Program-made: the position numbers and the translations under genes
Notes under the pieces: generated by a model
Seen by the model: the letters and a program-made list of their open reading frames with translations, nothing else
What the model was told of the DNA's origin: nothing
The model's database searches: none
In this document: in pieces, positions 43,271-54,198 of the stretch
Layout: each line of letters opens with the position of its first letter
Position numbering within the stretch: position 1 is the stretch's first letter
Source of the DNA: Cyanodermella asteris
Lineage: Eukaryota > Ascomycota > Lecanoromycetes > Ostropales > Stictidaceae
Length of the DNA stretch: 64,000 nucleotides
Assembly: GCA_900618795.1 (NCBI GenBank)
Contig: UYJD01000005.1
Coordinates: 972,522-1,036,521 of the forward strand
Direction: 5' to 3'

Positions 43271-45177
43271 ATGGTCGTGTGCAGATATTATCAGCAAGGT
43301 CGGTGCAGAAATGGAGGTATGTACCGCAAACGCGTTGAGCTTTCAGACACAAGAAGCTAATCATTGTCGTTAGATGCGTGTACGTTCGAGCATCCAGGGT
43401 CAGATAGATCGAGAGGAGGTTTTTCGAGAAACAGGAATCCTTTCGAAGCCTTGAATCGGGACTCCCCCGGCAACGGCGGCTGTGAGTACGACCGCTTCAT
43501 TCTGCCCTGTTGTGTCAGTACCAATTCACCGAAGACGTTTGCCAATATTAGGCGTGACCTACACCTCACCTCTGCCTTTCCTACTGCTTTGGGATGTTTG
43601 TGCCCGTTCTGTGATTCGACCGTCCACTGCAGCACAAAATGACCTTTTCAGTCCAAAGCAACTCACCGGCGCCATTCGGCCAAGCCGTTCCTCCCAACAC
43701 ATACAAGCTTGACGAGGGTCAAATCAGAAAGGACCTCACGGATGAGAAACCCGTCTGGCCCTTTTCCTGCTACGGTCCCTCGAAAGACGCCCCTGTGCAA
43801 CTATTCGGCGGCCCAGACCGTGAAAAGTCATTTGAAGAATGGCGTCTCCGGTACTACGAACTTGCCAGCCAGGGCAAAGACGAAGAGGCCAAACGAGAGG
43901 AGGAAACCTACCGTCTTAACGCCGAGAGACAAATTGACAACATACTGAGTGACATTCCCGGAGCGATCCGGTTCATCAAGGACGGCGAGAACAAACACCC
44001 AAATCGCTTCGATGTCATCGAGGGCCGGGCGCCGAGTGAGAGCGTGGAAGGCTTCGGAGGAGCCGCTGCAAATCAGACAGGCAGCTTTGGGAATGTGAAC
44101 TTAGCAACTAATGCTTCGAATGCTTTTGGGGCACCAGCAAACCAACAGCCTTTCGGACAGCCGGCCAACTCTGGGAACTCTTTTGGCACACCAGCAAACG
44201 CACCGGCTTTCGGGAAGCCAGCGTTTGGACAACCAGCAAGTTCTGGCAACGCGTTTGGCGCGCCAGCAAACGCCCCAGCATTCGGGAAGCCAGCATTTGG
44301 ACAGCCAGTCAATTCTGGGAACGCATTTGGCACGCCGGCATCTTCACAACCTTTCGGGCAGCCAGCGAGTTCTGGGAGCCCCTTTGGTGCGCCAGCGAAC
44401 CCGCAACAAGCTGCACAACCGGCATTTGGAGCTCCTTCTATGCCCGGTGCGACACCTGCGAACCCATTCATGAGACCGACCAATCAGCCGCAAGCTGGAC
44501 AAACCGGAAACGCTGCCAGTCCATTTGGAGCACCGGCAAATCAACCACAAAATGCAGCACCTGCGTTCGGGACTCCCTCCGCGCCCGGTGCAACGCCCGC
44601 AAATCCATTCATGAGACCCGGGGAGCAACCAAAAGCTCCAGGTCAATTCGAATCTGGAGCACCGCAGAATCCTTTTAACAGGACCGTAGCTGGCAGTGCA
44701 CCTATATTTCAGCGGAATACTACCACAACAGCTGATCCATCTCAGAACCCGTTCGGCAAGCCCCCTGCTCCCAGCCCGTTTGCCCCCAAGTCGGCGCCAG
44801 CCCCAGCCCCAGCCGGCTTCTCCATTGCCGAACATCAGATTCGACATCATCAACCGGGCTCCCGCGAGTCTGATCGGCAGGGTCACCTCACCCGATTCAA
44901 GGGTTCAGCGGTCAGCTATCCGAGCATTACGAAGGATGGCATGACGCAAAAGGACTTCGAGAAGCCGTTTTATGTAGATGCGCGGGGGAGACAAACCCGA
45001 GTATGGAACGTCCAGGAGAAGGATTGGAACGGCAAAGCTGCAGATGATCCACCTGAGGAGGTTTACACCCCAGAGCTCAAAGACCAGTTGCTATTCATGC
45101 TAAAGGAAGGGCAGTTCAAGGGCGGGGTCATGCCTGAATATCCCCTGCCGAGAGCAGACACGACCTTTGATATCTGA
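43271..45177 (+). CDS. CCCH zinc finger FG nucleoporin (NUP42/hCG1 type)
   Basis: Nuclear pore component on the cytoplasmic side that assists mRNA export by helping Gle1/Dbp5. Exons 43271-43316, 43374-43481 and 43652-45177; the last intron is 170 nt and hides an in-frame ATG at 43639 that could be mistaken for the start. The 559-residue product begins with a CCCH finger (VCRYYQQGRCRNG, DACTFEH), then a conserved helical region (KLDEGQIRKDLTDEKPVWPF, QLFGGPDREKSFEEWRL) and about 300 residues of FG repeats with Pro/Ala/Asn spacers. The C-terminal 120 residues, ending DTTFDI, include the Gle1-binding-type tail. The family assignment rests on the finger plus FG order. Confidence 0.87.
44152..44355 (+). 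repeat. 72-bp tandem repeat in the FG region
   Basis: Units 44152-44223, 44224-44295 and a partial third to about 44355 each encode 24 residues of the type FGQPASSGNAFGAPANAPA plus FGKPA. A second repeat type encodes PGATPANPFMRP twice (near 44450 and 44590). Confidence 0.85.
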
Positions 45178-45417
45178 GTGCAGAAGGTATCTGGTCGACG
45201 GAGACAGGCACAAGGAAACGGTCTCAGGCGTTCAGGCTTGATAGTAGTGGCGAGGGTGTTAAGAGTTCAGATGGAAATCACGGTTAAAAGATTTGGGTTT
45301 ACATATCACAGGATACCCCGGCGACAGCCTTGCAGTTGTGAAATTTAGTTCAACAAGTATTCATTGATTCGGGTCTTCTGAAGATTTTGCTTGTCGAGCG
45401 CAGTCAAGTGCCTGCGC

Positions 45418-45825
45418 CTATGCGGCGATGGTAACCTCGACCTCGACACCGGCTTCGATGTTGATGATGATCTGCTTGACGACCTCAGTAGGAGCGTTCA
45501 GGCTGTAAATCGATCCGTCAGCAAATTCAATGGAAAGGTATCGAGAAGCCACTTACTCAATCAGACGCTTGTGGATGCGCATCTCGAACAGATCCCAGGT
45601 CTTGCTACCTTCACCGTTGGGTGTCTTACGGGTGCTGACGCGAAGCTTCTTGGTGGGCAGACGGACAGGGCCCTTGACACGCAGGTCCTTTGTCTTGGCA
45701 CGCTCGATCAGCTCGCTGCAGACCTTTTCCAAGCTCTTGACATTCTTGCTGGTGAGCGTGATACGGATCTTGTGGATCTTGGGGCCCTCGCCGAAGTCCT
45801 TCTCGCCCTTTCCGTAGGAGGCCAT
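45418..45825 (-). CDS. RPS20: 40S ribosomal protein S20 (uS10)
   Basis: 117-residue small subunit protein. Exons 45825-45557 and 45502-45418; the 54-nt intron (GTAAGT...TTACAG) splits the codon after RLI so that it reads [12 protein letters not shown]. Clear uS10 blocks: [37 protein letters not shown], then [15 protein letters not shown]. The end is [10 protein letters not shown], as in other eukaryotes. An out-of-frame ATG 55 nt upstream opens an overlapping frame (see findings). The gene is divergent from Listerin and converges with the nucleoporin gene 240 bp away. Confidence 0.97.
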
Positions 45826-46418
45826 TGTTGAAGAATTGATCGTTTGTGTGATTCGAAGTTTTAAAGTCGAAACTAGGCATTTTATTAGCCGTATGTAGAG
45901 CAAAGATTGAATATTGGAGTAAGGTTTGGGCGGGAGCTTCTATTCGCAAAATGCAAGGTACTATCGTATCCTTCCATTACAAAAGAGACGAGAAATATTG
46001 TCTGTATTCACGGTGAATCACTTACCAAAGACGTGGCCACGACCCGAACAGCGTAAACTGTATGCTGTTCTGTAATGTGATGGCTGGTGGAGAGGATAGA
46101 ATTCTTGTCACCGCGCAAGTCAAATGGCGTCCAGAGTTGTGGGCTTGGCTCGGATGAGAACTCCGAGGACCCTACCCCGATCGGAGTTCGAGTCAGCCGC
46201 CCCGCCAGTCGGATTGCAGATCCACCTATCGAGGATGGACTTTCTGGTGCAGCGGCTGATGTCACTTACCATGGTTTTCAGAGACGGAAAGCTCGCACTG
46301 TTACGCCAGACGCACCAAGCAAATCTGAGCCTTGAGCAAACAAGAAGTACCACTGCCGGCTTGCCTATAAGGCCACCTCCTGTCCGCAGCCTCTAGCACC
46401 TTTCAGTCCAACGTCATC
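45826..46418. other. Divergent promoter, RPS20 and Listerin
   Basis: 593 bp shared between two start codons. A TATAAGG sequence lies about 55 bp before the Listerin ATG, near 46367. A T-rich stretch precedes RPS20. Confidence 0.5.
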
Positions 46419-49400
46419 ATGGGCAAGCCGAAAGCTGCTTCGAGCGCAAGAGCGCAAGCCGGCGCGTTCCCTTCAACTTTCGAAGGCGCGAATGCCTTCT
46501 CACAAACCACCTCGACGTTCGGGGGCAGCTTCGGCTCCGCCTCGACTTCACAGCTATCTTATGTCTACGAACCGCCTGAGCTCGGTTCGCTCTCGGATCC
46601 GTCAGTCGTTGTATCGTGGAAGAATCTACAGAAAAGAGACAGCAACACCAAGACGAAGGCCCTTGATGAGCTGGTTGCGTACGTTGCGCAGACGGAGAAG
46701 CAAGGACATACGCTGGAGGATGGATTCCTAGAAGCTTGGATCAAGCTATACGCTCGCGTTGCTATCGATAATGCACGTCCGGTTCGGCAACGGGCCCATA
46801 CTCTTCAAGGGCGTATAGCAGCTCTGCTTGGGAAGCGGATTGCGAAGTCTCTTCCCAAACTCATTGGCCCGTGGCTGTGTGGTTTACATGATAATGACAA
46901 GCTAGTGATACGAACCACGCAAGAATCCTTGAACGCAATCTTTCCCACAGAGGAGAAGAGAAGGGGGGTATGGAACGTATATCACAGCGCCATCTTGGAT
47001 TATTGTAGGAATGCGATTTTGCATGAGGATACAAAGACCTTAAGCGATGAACGAACCACAATTGCGGACGACGCCGAGGCCAAGTTTTCACGCACGATTG
47101 GCAGCGCTACTCTTACAGTTGCTCGAGCACTGGAAGTCACGGATGATGCGGTTGTGGAGAAAAGCGTGGATGCCTTCAAAGACGTACTGGACAGCGACAG
47201 GTTGTGGGCCCTTGTCGATTCCTCGGATCCATTCCTTCGCCAGGCTATCTACCGTATAACGCTCGTCCGGTTAGAGAAGCTAGACAGCAGCGTGGATGAC
47301 GCGACATTACGAAAGCTGTCGAAGACTTTATTGGGCCGCGGTCTGAAAAAGGACCAAGCGGGATCTATTTTGTCTTTTGTCGAGCTCCTCGCTGCATTGA
47401 CGAAAACACACCCCACGATCTGGACCGCGCATTTTGGCTCCCAGAAAAGGACTGCGCTAGAGCTTCTGGAACATTTTCTGAAAAACTTACCCTCCGGGCT
47501 GAACGATATGTTCTGGGAGTTACTACAGGAGTTGTTGATGCAGGTTCCTATCGAAGTATTGGGTTCGAATGCGGGCTCTTCAAGACTGCCCGCCGCTTTG
47601 CATCAGGGGCTCTCGAGAAAAGAGTCTTTCAAAACAGCGCCGTTCAAGGCATGGGAGGTCTTTCTTGCTTTGATTCGAAGATGTAACGAGACTTTACGCG
47701 ATCAGGACTCTCGAGACCGTGCTACGCAAGACTTCTTGCACCCTGTAGTCCGACAATACGTTCTGCCGGATCCTGGTAACGCAGGGTGGACTGTCGCTGG
47801 TCCGCCCGAGTCGCAATTCTCCATATCCTGGCAGGCACTATCTCTCGAGGCAGAATTGTCTGCGGTGGAGCTTGGTACCATCTTGCAAGGAGTGTCGACC
47901 TCTGTGATCGAGCAAATGCAAATGTCGCTTCCAGAGCAATCACAAGGATTTTCAGAATCACAGCGCAAGGTTGGAGCTGCACTCAGTCGTTGGAACAAAT
48001 TGAAACGAAAGATCTGTGAGAAAGCGTTATCAGATGTAAGCAGAAAAGTCGTTGTCAAAGTCACAGAAGACGAAGTTCGAGCTGCCATGGAACTGCTGCG
48101 CAACCGCAACGGCAAGCCATTTGGAGCCGCGGTTGTCATACACGACGAGCTTGATCAACTTCCTGACGTCTTCATGGCTGATCAGGTGCTGAAGAATGAC
48201 CTCGTAGCTTTCCTCATCCATCAAGGTTCCACTTTTGCTCGGACTTCATCGACGACACAAATTCTCGACATCTTCCAGCTTGTCGACAAATTAGACCCAA
48301 CACTAAACCTCTACAACAAATGCCTTGGAGAGACCCTCCAACGTCCTCCTTCGCCTTCTCGGACACGCATGTTGACTTATTTCAGCGGCTCGCACTGGCC
48401 AGCAGAGCCAAGCTTGTCGGCAGAACTCTCTGCAGATGTTCAAAGCCAAGCAGGAGAGTTCTTGAAGGGTGGAGCGAGTCAGGTTTCGCAAATTGAAGCC
48501 GCGCTAGTCAACAAATCTGCACCTTCAGAATTGATTGACTCAATTTTGTCTGAGCTGACAGAGTCTTTGACGATTGATGGGCCCCATTTAGGCAGCTTAA
48601 AGACACTGTCTTCAGTTGCAAATCAAAACCAGGAGGCTCTTCAGCGATTCCTGAACAGTCCCGCTGGATCAGGCTTAAGTCCCAAGTTGGCTCTACTGTC
48701 GCAGTCTCTTAACGAAGCTACATCACAGAAGCTTGCGGCTGACCTTGGTGCACGGGTCCGCATGATAGCATCTGGCGATTCAAACACCGAAACAGCGACA
48801 GGGCTTGCCGATTCAATCCTGTCTGGCTTGAAGAGTACTGCAGCTGAATCAATGAAACTGGAGGTCTTAACAGGACTAGCCGATCAAATGTTGAAAGATG
48901 CAGCGGAGGAGACGTGGACAGTGATTGCACACAGCTTACTTCCTGAAGACGCGGATTGGCATGCCGCCTTTGACAACTTTGACACAATACCTCCAGATCG
49001 CACTCTTGCAACTACAAATCAACTTAATGGTGCTATTCATTGGCTTCACATGAACGCGGCCACTGCAAGTATCGGTCCAAGTTCTCCTCCGCATGACTCA
49101 CTGGGGCACTCAGTCGCAGTGCGAATGGTCTTGTACACATTGCATCTGGTCACGCGACCGGAGTTTTGGAGCAAGATGGATTCCACTACCAAGGTCTCAG
49201 TTCTACTCAGGCTCGCCATCTTCAATGAGGTTTTGACCGATAATATCAGCATCCCCGCGGCCGTTCCTCTGTGCGTTGCCTCCCCGGAAAGCTCAGACGA
49301 TGCGATATATGACCTACTTGCTCGTTCTCGGGATTGCCTCGCGTCAACATCTTCGAAAGACCCAGAGCTCCAAGCGACTTTGCTTGGAAAGCTGCTAGAA

Positions 49401-51263
49401 GCTTCAGAGGGCATGCTCGTGAAATCGTACTATGCAGCCCGGGCCTATGTGACAATGGCGAATGAGGTTTTAGAAATTGACCCCGCTGGCATTCCTGTCT
49501 CTGAAGACGACCTGCTTCGCATTACCCGCAAGCCCTCTGGATCTCTCCACGAGGCGGCAATGTTTGCAACCGCAGGTCAAGGGCCCGGGAAGTCCAAGGT
49601 CGCCAATAGTCTTATCGCGGAATTGGCTCGTTTCAGCTTTGCGGAGCATGAAAAGACTGGCGTCTACCTTCTTACCCTACTCAGCTGTCTGTTGGGGTCA
49701 ATAGCGTTCGATGATGCCGCCTTCAATCAGCAACACCGACTAGTCCTTTTCGCCAAACATATCACTGGCGCCATCCAGCTCCAGCCATCATCTCAAGCTT
49801 TGGACAGCGAGATGTTTAACATTTTGGTGTCTGTTACGCCATTAGTGAGAGACATCTTCGATAACTTTTGGACGGATCTCGTCGACAAGCTGATTGCTAC
49901 CTTCTCATTGGTCTTTGCCGACAGCTCGATTCTCGAGCCAGCTTTACGACTGGTCCGCAAGCTCAGCACGCTTTCGCGCGACGAGGAAACAAATGACGAC
50001 TTGAAGGAGTCGTGGACGGACAAGTCGCGGGAGCTTGCAAAAGCCCTTACTAGCTTGCTCATAGTTCAGGCTGATTCGCCCGATGTACGCAACCAGCCAC
50101 AGCGTGTTATGCACGACATTCTTGCCCGACAGATCGACGCACTACAGCCTCAACCCGCAGATATCACTAGTATATTCCCCGTCCTTGCCTCAAGGTCTTT
50201 CTTCCTGCAGAGGTCTGCCTTCAAAATACTGCACAGGGCCATTCCTGCCGCCCAGGAAAAGGTCACAATGGATACGGCATTGAACAAGGAGTACGTGGCG
50301 AAGCTGCCTGATGAATTGCTCTCAACTGTTCTGGACGCACCCAGCGAGATCAACGACTTGATGGGTGCAGCCTCGCTGCCATCATACCTTGTAGGTTTCC
50401 TCTACGCCTGGAAACTCATCTACGATCACTGGTCAGGAGCTTCACGGCAAGTCCAAAACAATTATGTCGAGGTTCTTGGGGCCGGACAGCATTTGCAAGG
50501 TCTCTTGGATTTGGTGATCGAAACTGCTGTCAACAGTCGCGCAAGGCCGCTGGATGCGTCGAAATACGCATTTGAGGATCTCAATTTCGACATGGAGGAT
50601 ACGCCTGAGCGCGATGCCCAACAACTCCTGTGTCACCTTTACCTTCTTTCTCTGAAACATGCTCCCGGATTAGTGCGTGCTTGGTGGCGCGACTGTCCGC
50701 GCAATCTCTCGAAATCGATCGAGGATTGGACCACAAAATATTTCTCGCCCATCGTTGTCGCCGCCGAATTGGCTGAAATCGCCGCCTGGTCACCAAAACA
50801 GGAAACGGACACGCCACTTGAGGTCAAAATCTCTCCCCGCGCGGGCGAGGTTGTCGCTAGTTACGAGCTTGATGAGCAGAGGTCAGCGGTTCGTGTGATA
50901 CTACCTCCGAAATACCCGCTCGGCACGATTGCTGTGGAGACCGTGAACCGTATCGGCGTTGACGAGAGGAAGTGGCGTGCATGGATGATGGCTGCACAAG
51001 GAACCATGAACTTCGCTTCGAGCAGTGGAGGTTTGGGAGCGGTCATTGATGGTCTTGTAGGCTTCCGCAGGAACGTCAGTGGTACGCTCAAGGGCCACAA
51101 CGAGTGTGCTATTTGTTATTCCGTCGTGAACGCGGACCGTCAACTGCCGACCAAAAGGTGCACGACCTGCAAGAACGCTTTCCATGGAAGCTGTTTGTTC
51201 AAATGGTTCAGGAATAGTGGCGGAAGTGGTTGCCCATTGTGCAGGACCGACTTCAATTACTAG
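46419..51263 (+). CDS. LTN1: E3 ubiquitin ligase Listerin (Ltn1/Rkr1)
   Basis: Ribosome quality control ligase that ubiquitinates nascent chains stuck on 60S subunits. Single exon, 1,614 residues, normal for fungal Ltn1. The N-terminus (MGKPKAASSARAQA then a Gly/Ser/Phe-rich stretch, and PELGSLSDPSVVVSWKNLQK) is the family's conserved start. A long HEAT/ARM-like alpha-helical middle follows. The C-terminal RING, about residues 1,563-1,611, has all zinc ligands: CAIC, CTTC, the HGSC pair, then CPLC, in the RING-CH-like order that Ltn1 has, preceded by the RWD-like region. Neighbours are not functionally linked apart from RPS20, also a ribosome gene, which shares the promoter. Confidence 0.94.
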   Translation: MGKPKAASSARAQAGAFPSTFEGANAFSQTTSTFGGSFGSASTSQLSYVYEPPELGSLSDPSVVVSWKNLQKRDSNTKTKALDELVAYVAQTEKQGHTLEDGFLEAWIKLYARVAIDNARPVRQRAHTLQGRIAALLGKRIAKSLPKLIGPWLCGLHDNDKLVIRTTQESLNAIFPTEEKRRGVWNVYHSAILDYCRNAILHEDTKTLSDERTTIADDAEAKFSRTIGSATLTVARALEVTDDAVVEKSVDAFKDVLDSDRLWALVDSSDPFLRQAIYRITLVRLEKLDSSVDDATLRKLSKTLLGRGLKKDQAGSILSFVELLAALTKTHPTIWTAHFGSQKRTALELLEHFLKNLPSGLNDMFWELLQELLMQVPIEVLGSNAGSSRLPAALHQGLSRKESFKTAPFKAWEVFLALIRRCNETLRDQDSRDRATQDFLHPVVRQYVLPDPGNAGWTVAGPPESQFSISWQALSLEAELSAVELGTILQGVSTSVIEQMQMSLPEQSQGFSESQRKVGAALSRWNKLKRKICEKALSDVSRKVVVKVTEDEVRAAMELLRNRNGKPFGAAVVIHDELDQLPDVFMADQVLKNDLVAFLIHQGSTFARTSSTTQILDIFQLVDKLDPTLNLYNKCLGETLQRPPSPSRTRMLTYFSGSHWPAEPSLSAELSADVQSQAGEFLKGGASQVSQIEAALVNKSAPSELIDSILSELTESLTIDGPHLGSLKTLSSVANQNQEALQRFLNSPAGSGLSPKLALLSQSLNEATSQKLAADLGARVRMIASGDSNTETATGLADSILSGLKSTAAESMKLEVLTGLADQMLKDAAEETWTVIAHSLLPEDADWHAAFDNFDTIPPDRTLATTNQLNGAIHWLHMNAATASIGPSSPPHDSLGHSVAVRMVLYTLHLVTRPEFWSKMDSTTKVSVLLRLAIFNEVLTDNISIPAAVPLCVASPESSDDAIYDLLARSRDCLASTSSKDPELQATLLGKLLEASEGMLVKSYYAARAYVTMANEVLEIDPAGIPVSEDDLLRITRKPSGSLHEAAMFATAGQGPGKSKVANSLIAELARFSFAEHEKTGVYLLTLLSCLLGSIAFDDAAFNQQHRLVLFAKHITGAIQLQPSSQALDSEMFNILVSVTPLVRDIFDNFWTDLVDKLIATFSLVFADSSILEPALRLVRKLSTLSRDEETNDDLKESWTDKSRELAKALTSLLIVQADSPDVRNQPQRVMHDILARQIDALQPQPADITSIFPVLASRSFFLQRSAFKILHRAIPAAQEKVTMDTALNKEYVAKLPDELLSTVLDAPSEINDLMGAASLPSYLVGFLYAWKLIYDHWSGASRQVQNNYVEVLGAGQHLQGLLDLVIETAVNSRARPLDASKYAFEDLNFDMEDTPERDAQQLLCHLYLLSLKHAPGLVRAWWRDCPRNLSKSIEDWTTKYFSPIVVAAELAEIAAWSPKQETDTPLEVKISPRAGEVVASYELDEQRSAVRVILPPKYPLGTIAVETVNRIGVDERKWRAWMMAAQGTMNFASSSGGLGAVIDGLVGFRRNVSGTLKGHNECAICYSVVNADRQLPTKRCTTCKNAFHGSCLFKWFRNSGGSGCPLCRTDFNY

Positions 51264-51735
51264 GGGTTTGGTCGGTATAACGATAATGATGATGATAACG
51301 ATCATTGATTTTTGTACATTAGGCAGGCGATATGCGTAGGAAACGCAGTGATTTGGTGAATGGCATCGAACCTGCGGGTCTGCACATTTATCCTTAAGAA
51401 TAAGAATTATCCCTCATGAAAACTTGCGTGAACATAAAGATTGGTCGCAATCGTGACGAATTCCAGGCTTGAACGAGATACGCATCACGTGACTCCGCGA
51501 ATGCTTTGCGCTACACCTCGCTGGACAGCTCTGGCTGCACGAGCCACTCACGTACCCTTGAGCCCTAGCTCATCTCCGGTATTCTTGAACAGGCCTGCGG
51601 GTTAGGGCACTCTGCTCAGCCTGTTGATCAGCTAATCGCTCATCGCTGAGCTCCACTGACTGGCCTGAGCTCGGGACTTCGCATGGTGATCATCATCACG
51701 TAAATTGCAGGTGGCGACGCGCCCGAAGCAACAAG
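51264..51735. other. Spacer between Listerin and Rad3
   Basis: 472 bp holding the Listerin 3' end and the RAD3 promoter; includes ATGATGATGATAACGATCAT-type A/T repeats just past the stop. No gene seen. Confidence 0.5.
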
Positions 51736-54198
51736 ATGAAGTTCAATATCGAGTATGCAGCTGTTTAGCTTGTTTTGACCTGCATGACTGACATCACCAG
51801 TGATCTCCCGGTACTGTTTCCATATCCAAGGATCTACCCTGAGCAATATGCCTACATGTGCGATCTCAAAAAGACCCTGGACCGTGGCGGCCACTGCGTG
51901 CTGGAGATGCCTTCGGGCACGGGTAAAACTGTGTCCTTGTTGTCTCTGATTGTGGCATACCAGCAGCACTATCCAGAGCATCGAAAGCTGATCTACTGCT
52001 CGCGTACTATGTCCGAGATCGAGAAGGCTCTTGCTGAGCTGAAAGCACTGATGAACTACCGCTCTGAGCAGCTTGGCTACGTCGAGGACTTCCGCGGGCT
52101 CGGCTTGACCAGTCGCAAGAACTTGTGCTTGCACCCGTCTGTCAAGCGCGAAAAGAGCGGTGCCATCGTTGACGCCCGTTGCCGGAGTCTGACCGCTGGC
52201 TTCGTGAAGGAGAAAAAGGAGCGTGGTGAGGAGGTTGACGTCTGCGTATATCACGACAACCTTGACCTTTTGGAGCCGCACAACCTCATTCCTCCTGGCT
52301 GTTTCACTCTTGACGGCTTACTGAAATACGGTGAGCAACACAAACAATGCCCATATTTCACGGTCCGGCGGATGATGCCGTTCTGCAACGTGATCATCTA
52401 CTCGTATCACTACCTTTTGGACCCCAAAATTGCTGAACGAGTGTCAAGAGAGCTGTCAAAAGATTGCATCGTCGTCTTTGATGAAGCTCACAATATCGAC
52501 AACGTTTGTATTGAAGCTTTAAGTATCGACTTGACCAGAGATTCATTGACAAAGGCATCAAGGGGCGCGAACAACCTCGAGCGCAAAATTGAGGAGATGA
52601 AGAGCACCGATGCCGAAAAGCTGCAGAGTGAATATCAGAAATTAGTCGAAGGACTCCGAGACGCGAATGACGCACGTGAAGAGGACCAGTTCCTGGCTAA
52701 TCCAGCCTTGCCTGATGACCTGCTCACAGAGGCCGTGCCTGGCAATATACGTCGAGCAGAGCATTTTGTGCAGTTCCTGAAGCGTTTCATCGAGTATCTG
52801 AAGACGAGAATGCAGGTCCTGCATGTCATCTCCGAAACACCCACCTCGTTCCTGTCTCATCTCAAGGACCTCACCTTCATTGAAAAGAAACCGCTGCGAT
52901 TCTGTGCTGAACGTCTAACATCACTCGTCCGCACGCTCGAGCTTACCAACATCGAGGACTACCAACCTTTACAGGATGTCGCCATGTTTGCGACGCTTGT
53001 TGCTACCTACGAGAAAGGCTTCCTCCTGATCCTCGAGCCGTATGAGTCTGAACAGGCCACTGTCGCAAATCCCGAGCTGCACTTTACATGTCTCGACGCA
53101 GCTATTGCCATCAAGCCCGTTTTTGATCGTTTCTCGTCTGTCATCATCACTTCTGGTACAATCTCTCCGCTGGAAATGTACCCAAAAATGCTTGGCTTCA
53201 ATACTGTTGTGCAAGAGTCATACACGATGACCCTTGCCCGGAAGTCGTTTCTACCGTTGATCGTTACGAAAGGCTCCGATCAAGCGCAGATCAGTTCGGG
53301 GTTCGAGCTTCGAAACACGCCTGGTGTGATCCGCAACTACGGATCGTTGCTTCAAGACTTTGCGCGTATCACGCCTGACGGCCTCGTTGTCTTCTTCCCT
53401 AGTTATCTCTACATGGAGTCGACTATCGCCGTCTGGCAGGGCATGGGCATTCTAGACGAGATCTGGAAATACAAATTGATTCTCGTGGAGACTCCAGATT
53501 CCCAAGAGACGTCGCTGGCGCTAGAGACCTACCGGACGGCGTGCTGCAACGGTCGTGGTGCGGTTCTTCTTTGTGTCGCAAGAGGAAAGGTCTCCGAAGG
53601 AATCGATTTCGACCACCACTACGGTCGTACCGTCATCTGTATTGGCGTTCCCTTCCAGTATACAGAGTCAAGGATTTTGAAAGCTCGCTTGGAATTCTTG
53701 CGGGAACAGTATCGGATCAAGGAAAACGACTTTCTGTCCTTTGACGCCATGAGACATGCGGCACAATGTCTTGGCCGTGTCATTCGTGGAAAGGATGACT
53801 ATGGATGCATGGTGTTGGCAGACAGAAGATTCCAGAAAAAGCGCAATCAGCTGCCCAAATGGATAGCTCAAGCTATGCTCGACAGTGAGACCGGCTTGAG
53901 CACTGACATGGCCGTTGCAGCGGCGAAGAAGTTCCTGAAGCAGATGGCCCAGCCCCTGAGCAGCGCCAGCCAGGATGGAATCAGTACGTGGACTATCGAA
54001 GACCTGAACAAACATGCGGAGAAACGCGCAAATGAGGAGATCAACGCATTGCAGCGTGAGCAGAATGGTGAAAACGGCCACAAAGCGCCGCAACCAGGAG
54101 CGATGGACGAGTTCGACGAAGGACTCGACGATGCGGATCTAATGGCCATGGAAATCCAACCTACTGCGGATCTTGTTCGCGCGCAGCATTCAGGCTAG
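51736..54198 (+). CDS. RAD3: TFIIH DNA helicase Rad3 (XPD/ERCC2)
   Basis: 5'-3' helicase of transcription factor IIH, for nucleotide excision repair and promoter opening. Exon 1 is only 17 nt (51736-51752), intron 51753-51800, exon 2 51801-54198; 804 residues. MKFNIDDLPVLFPYPRIYPE matches yeast Rad3 nearly residue for residue. Walker A MPSGTGKT is at 42-49; the iron-sulfur cysteines lie in RKNLCLHP, DARCRSL, DVCVYH and KQCPYF; the DEAH box is in FDEAHNID; helicase motifs V and VI are in GKVSEGIDFDH and QCLGRVIRGKDDYG. The last ~60 residues are acidic and variable. The coding end overlaps that of the amidohydrolase on the other strand by 38 bp. Confidence 0.97.

Noticed and set aside
44073-44886. 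Gly/Cys/Pro-rich minus-strand frames opposite the FG repeats
   Set aside because: They mirror the repeated FG codons only.
51640-52281. 213-codon minus-strand frame opposite RAD3 exons
   Set aside because: RAD3 is certain here and the opposite frame has no family features.
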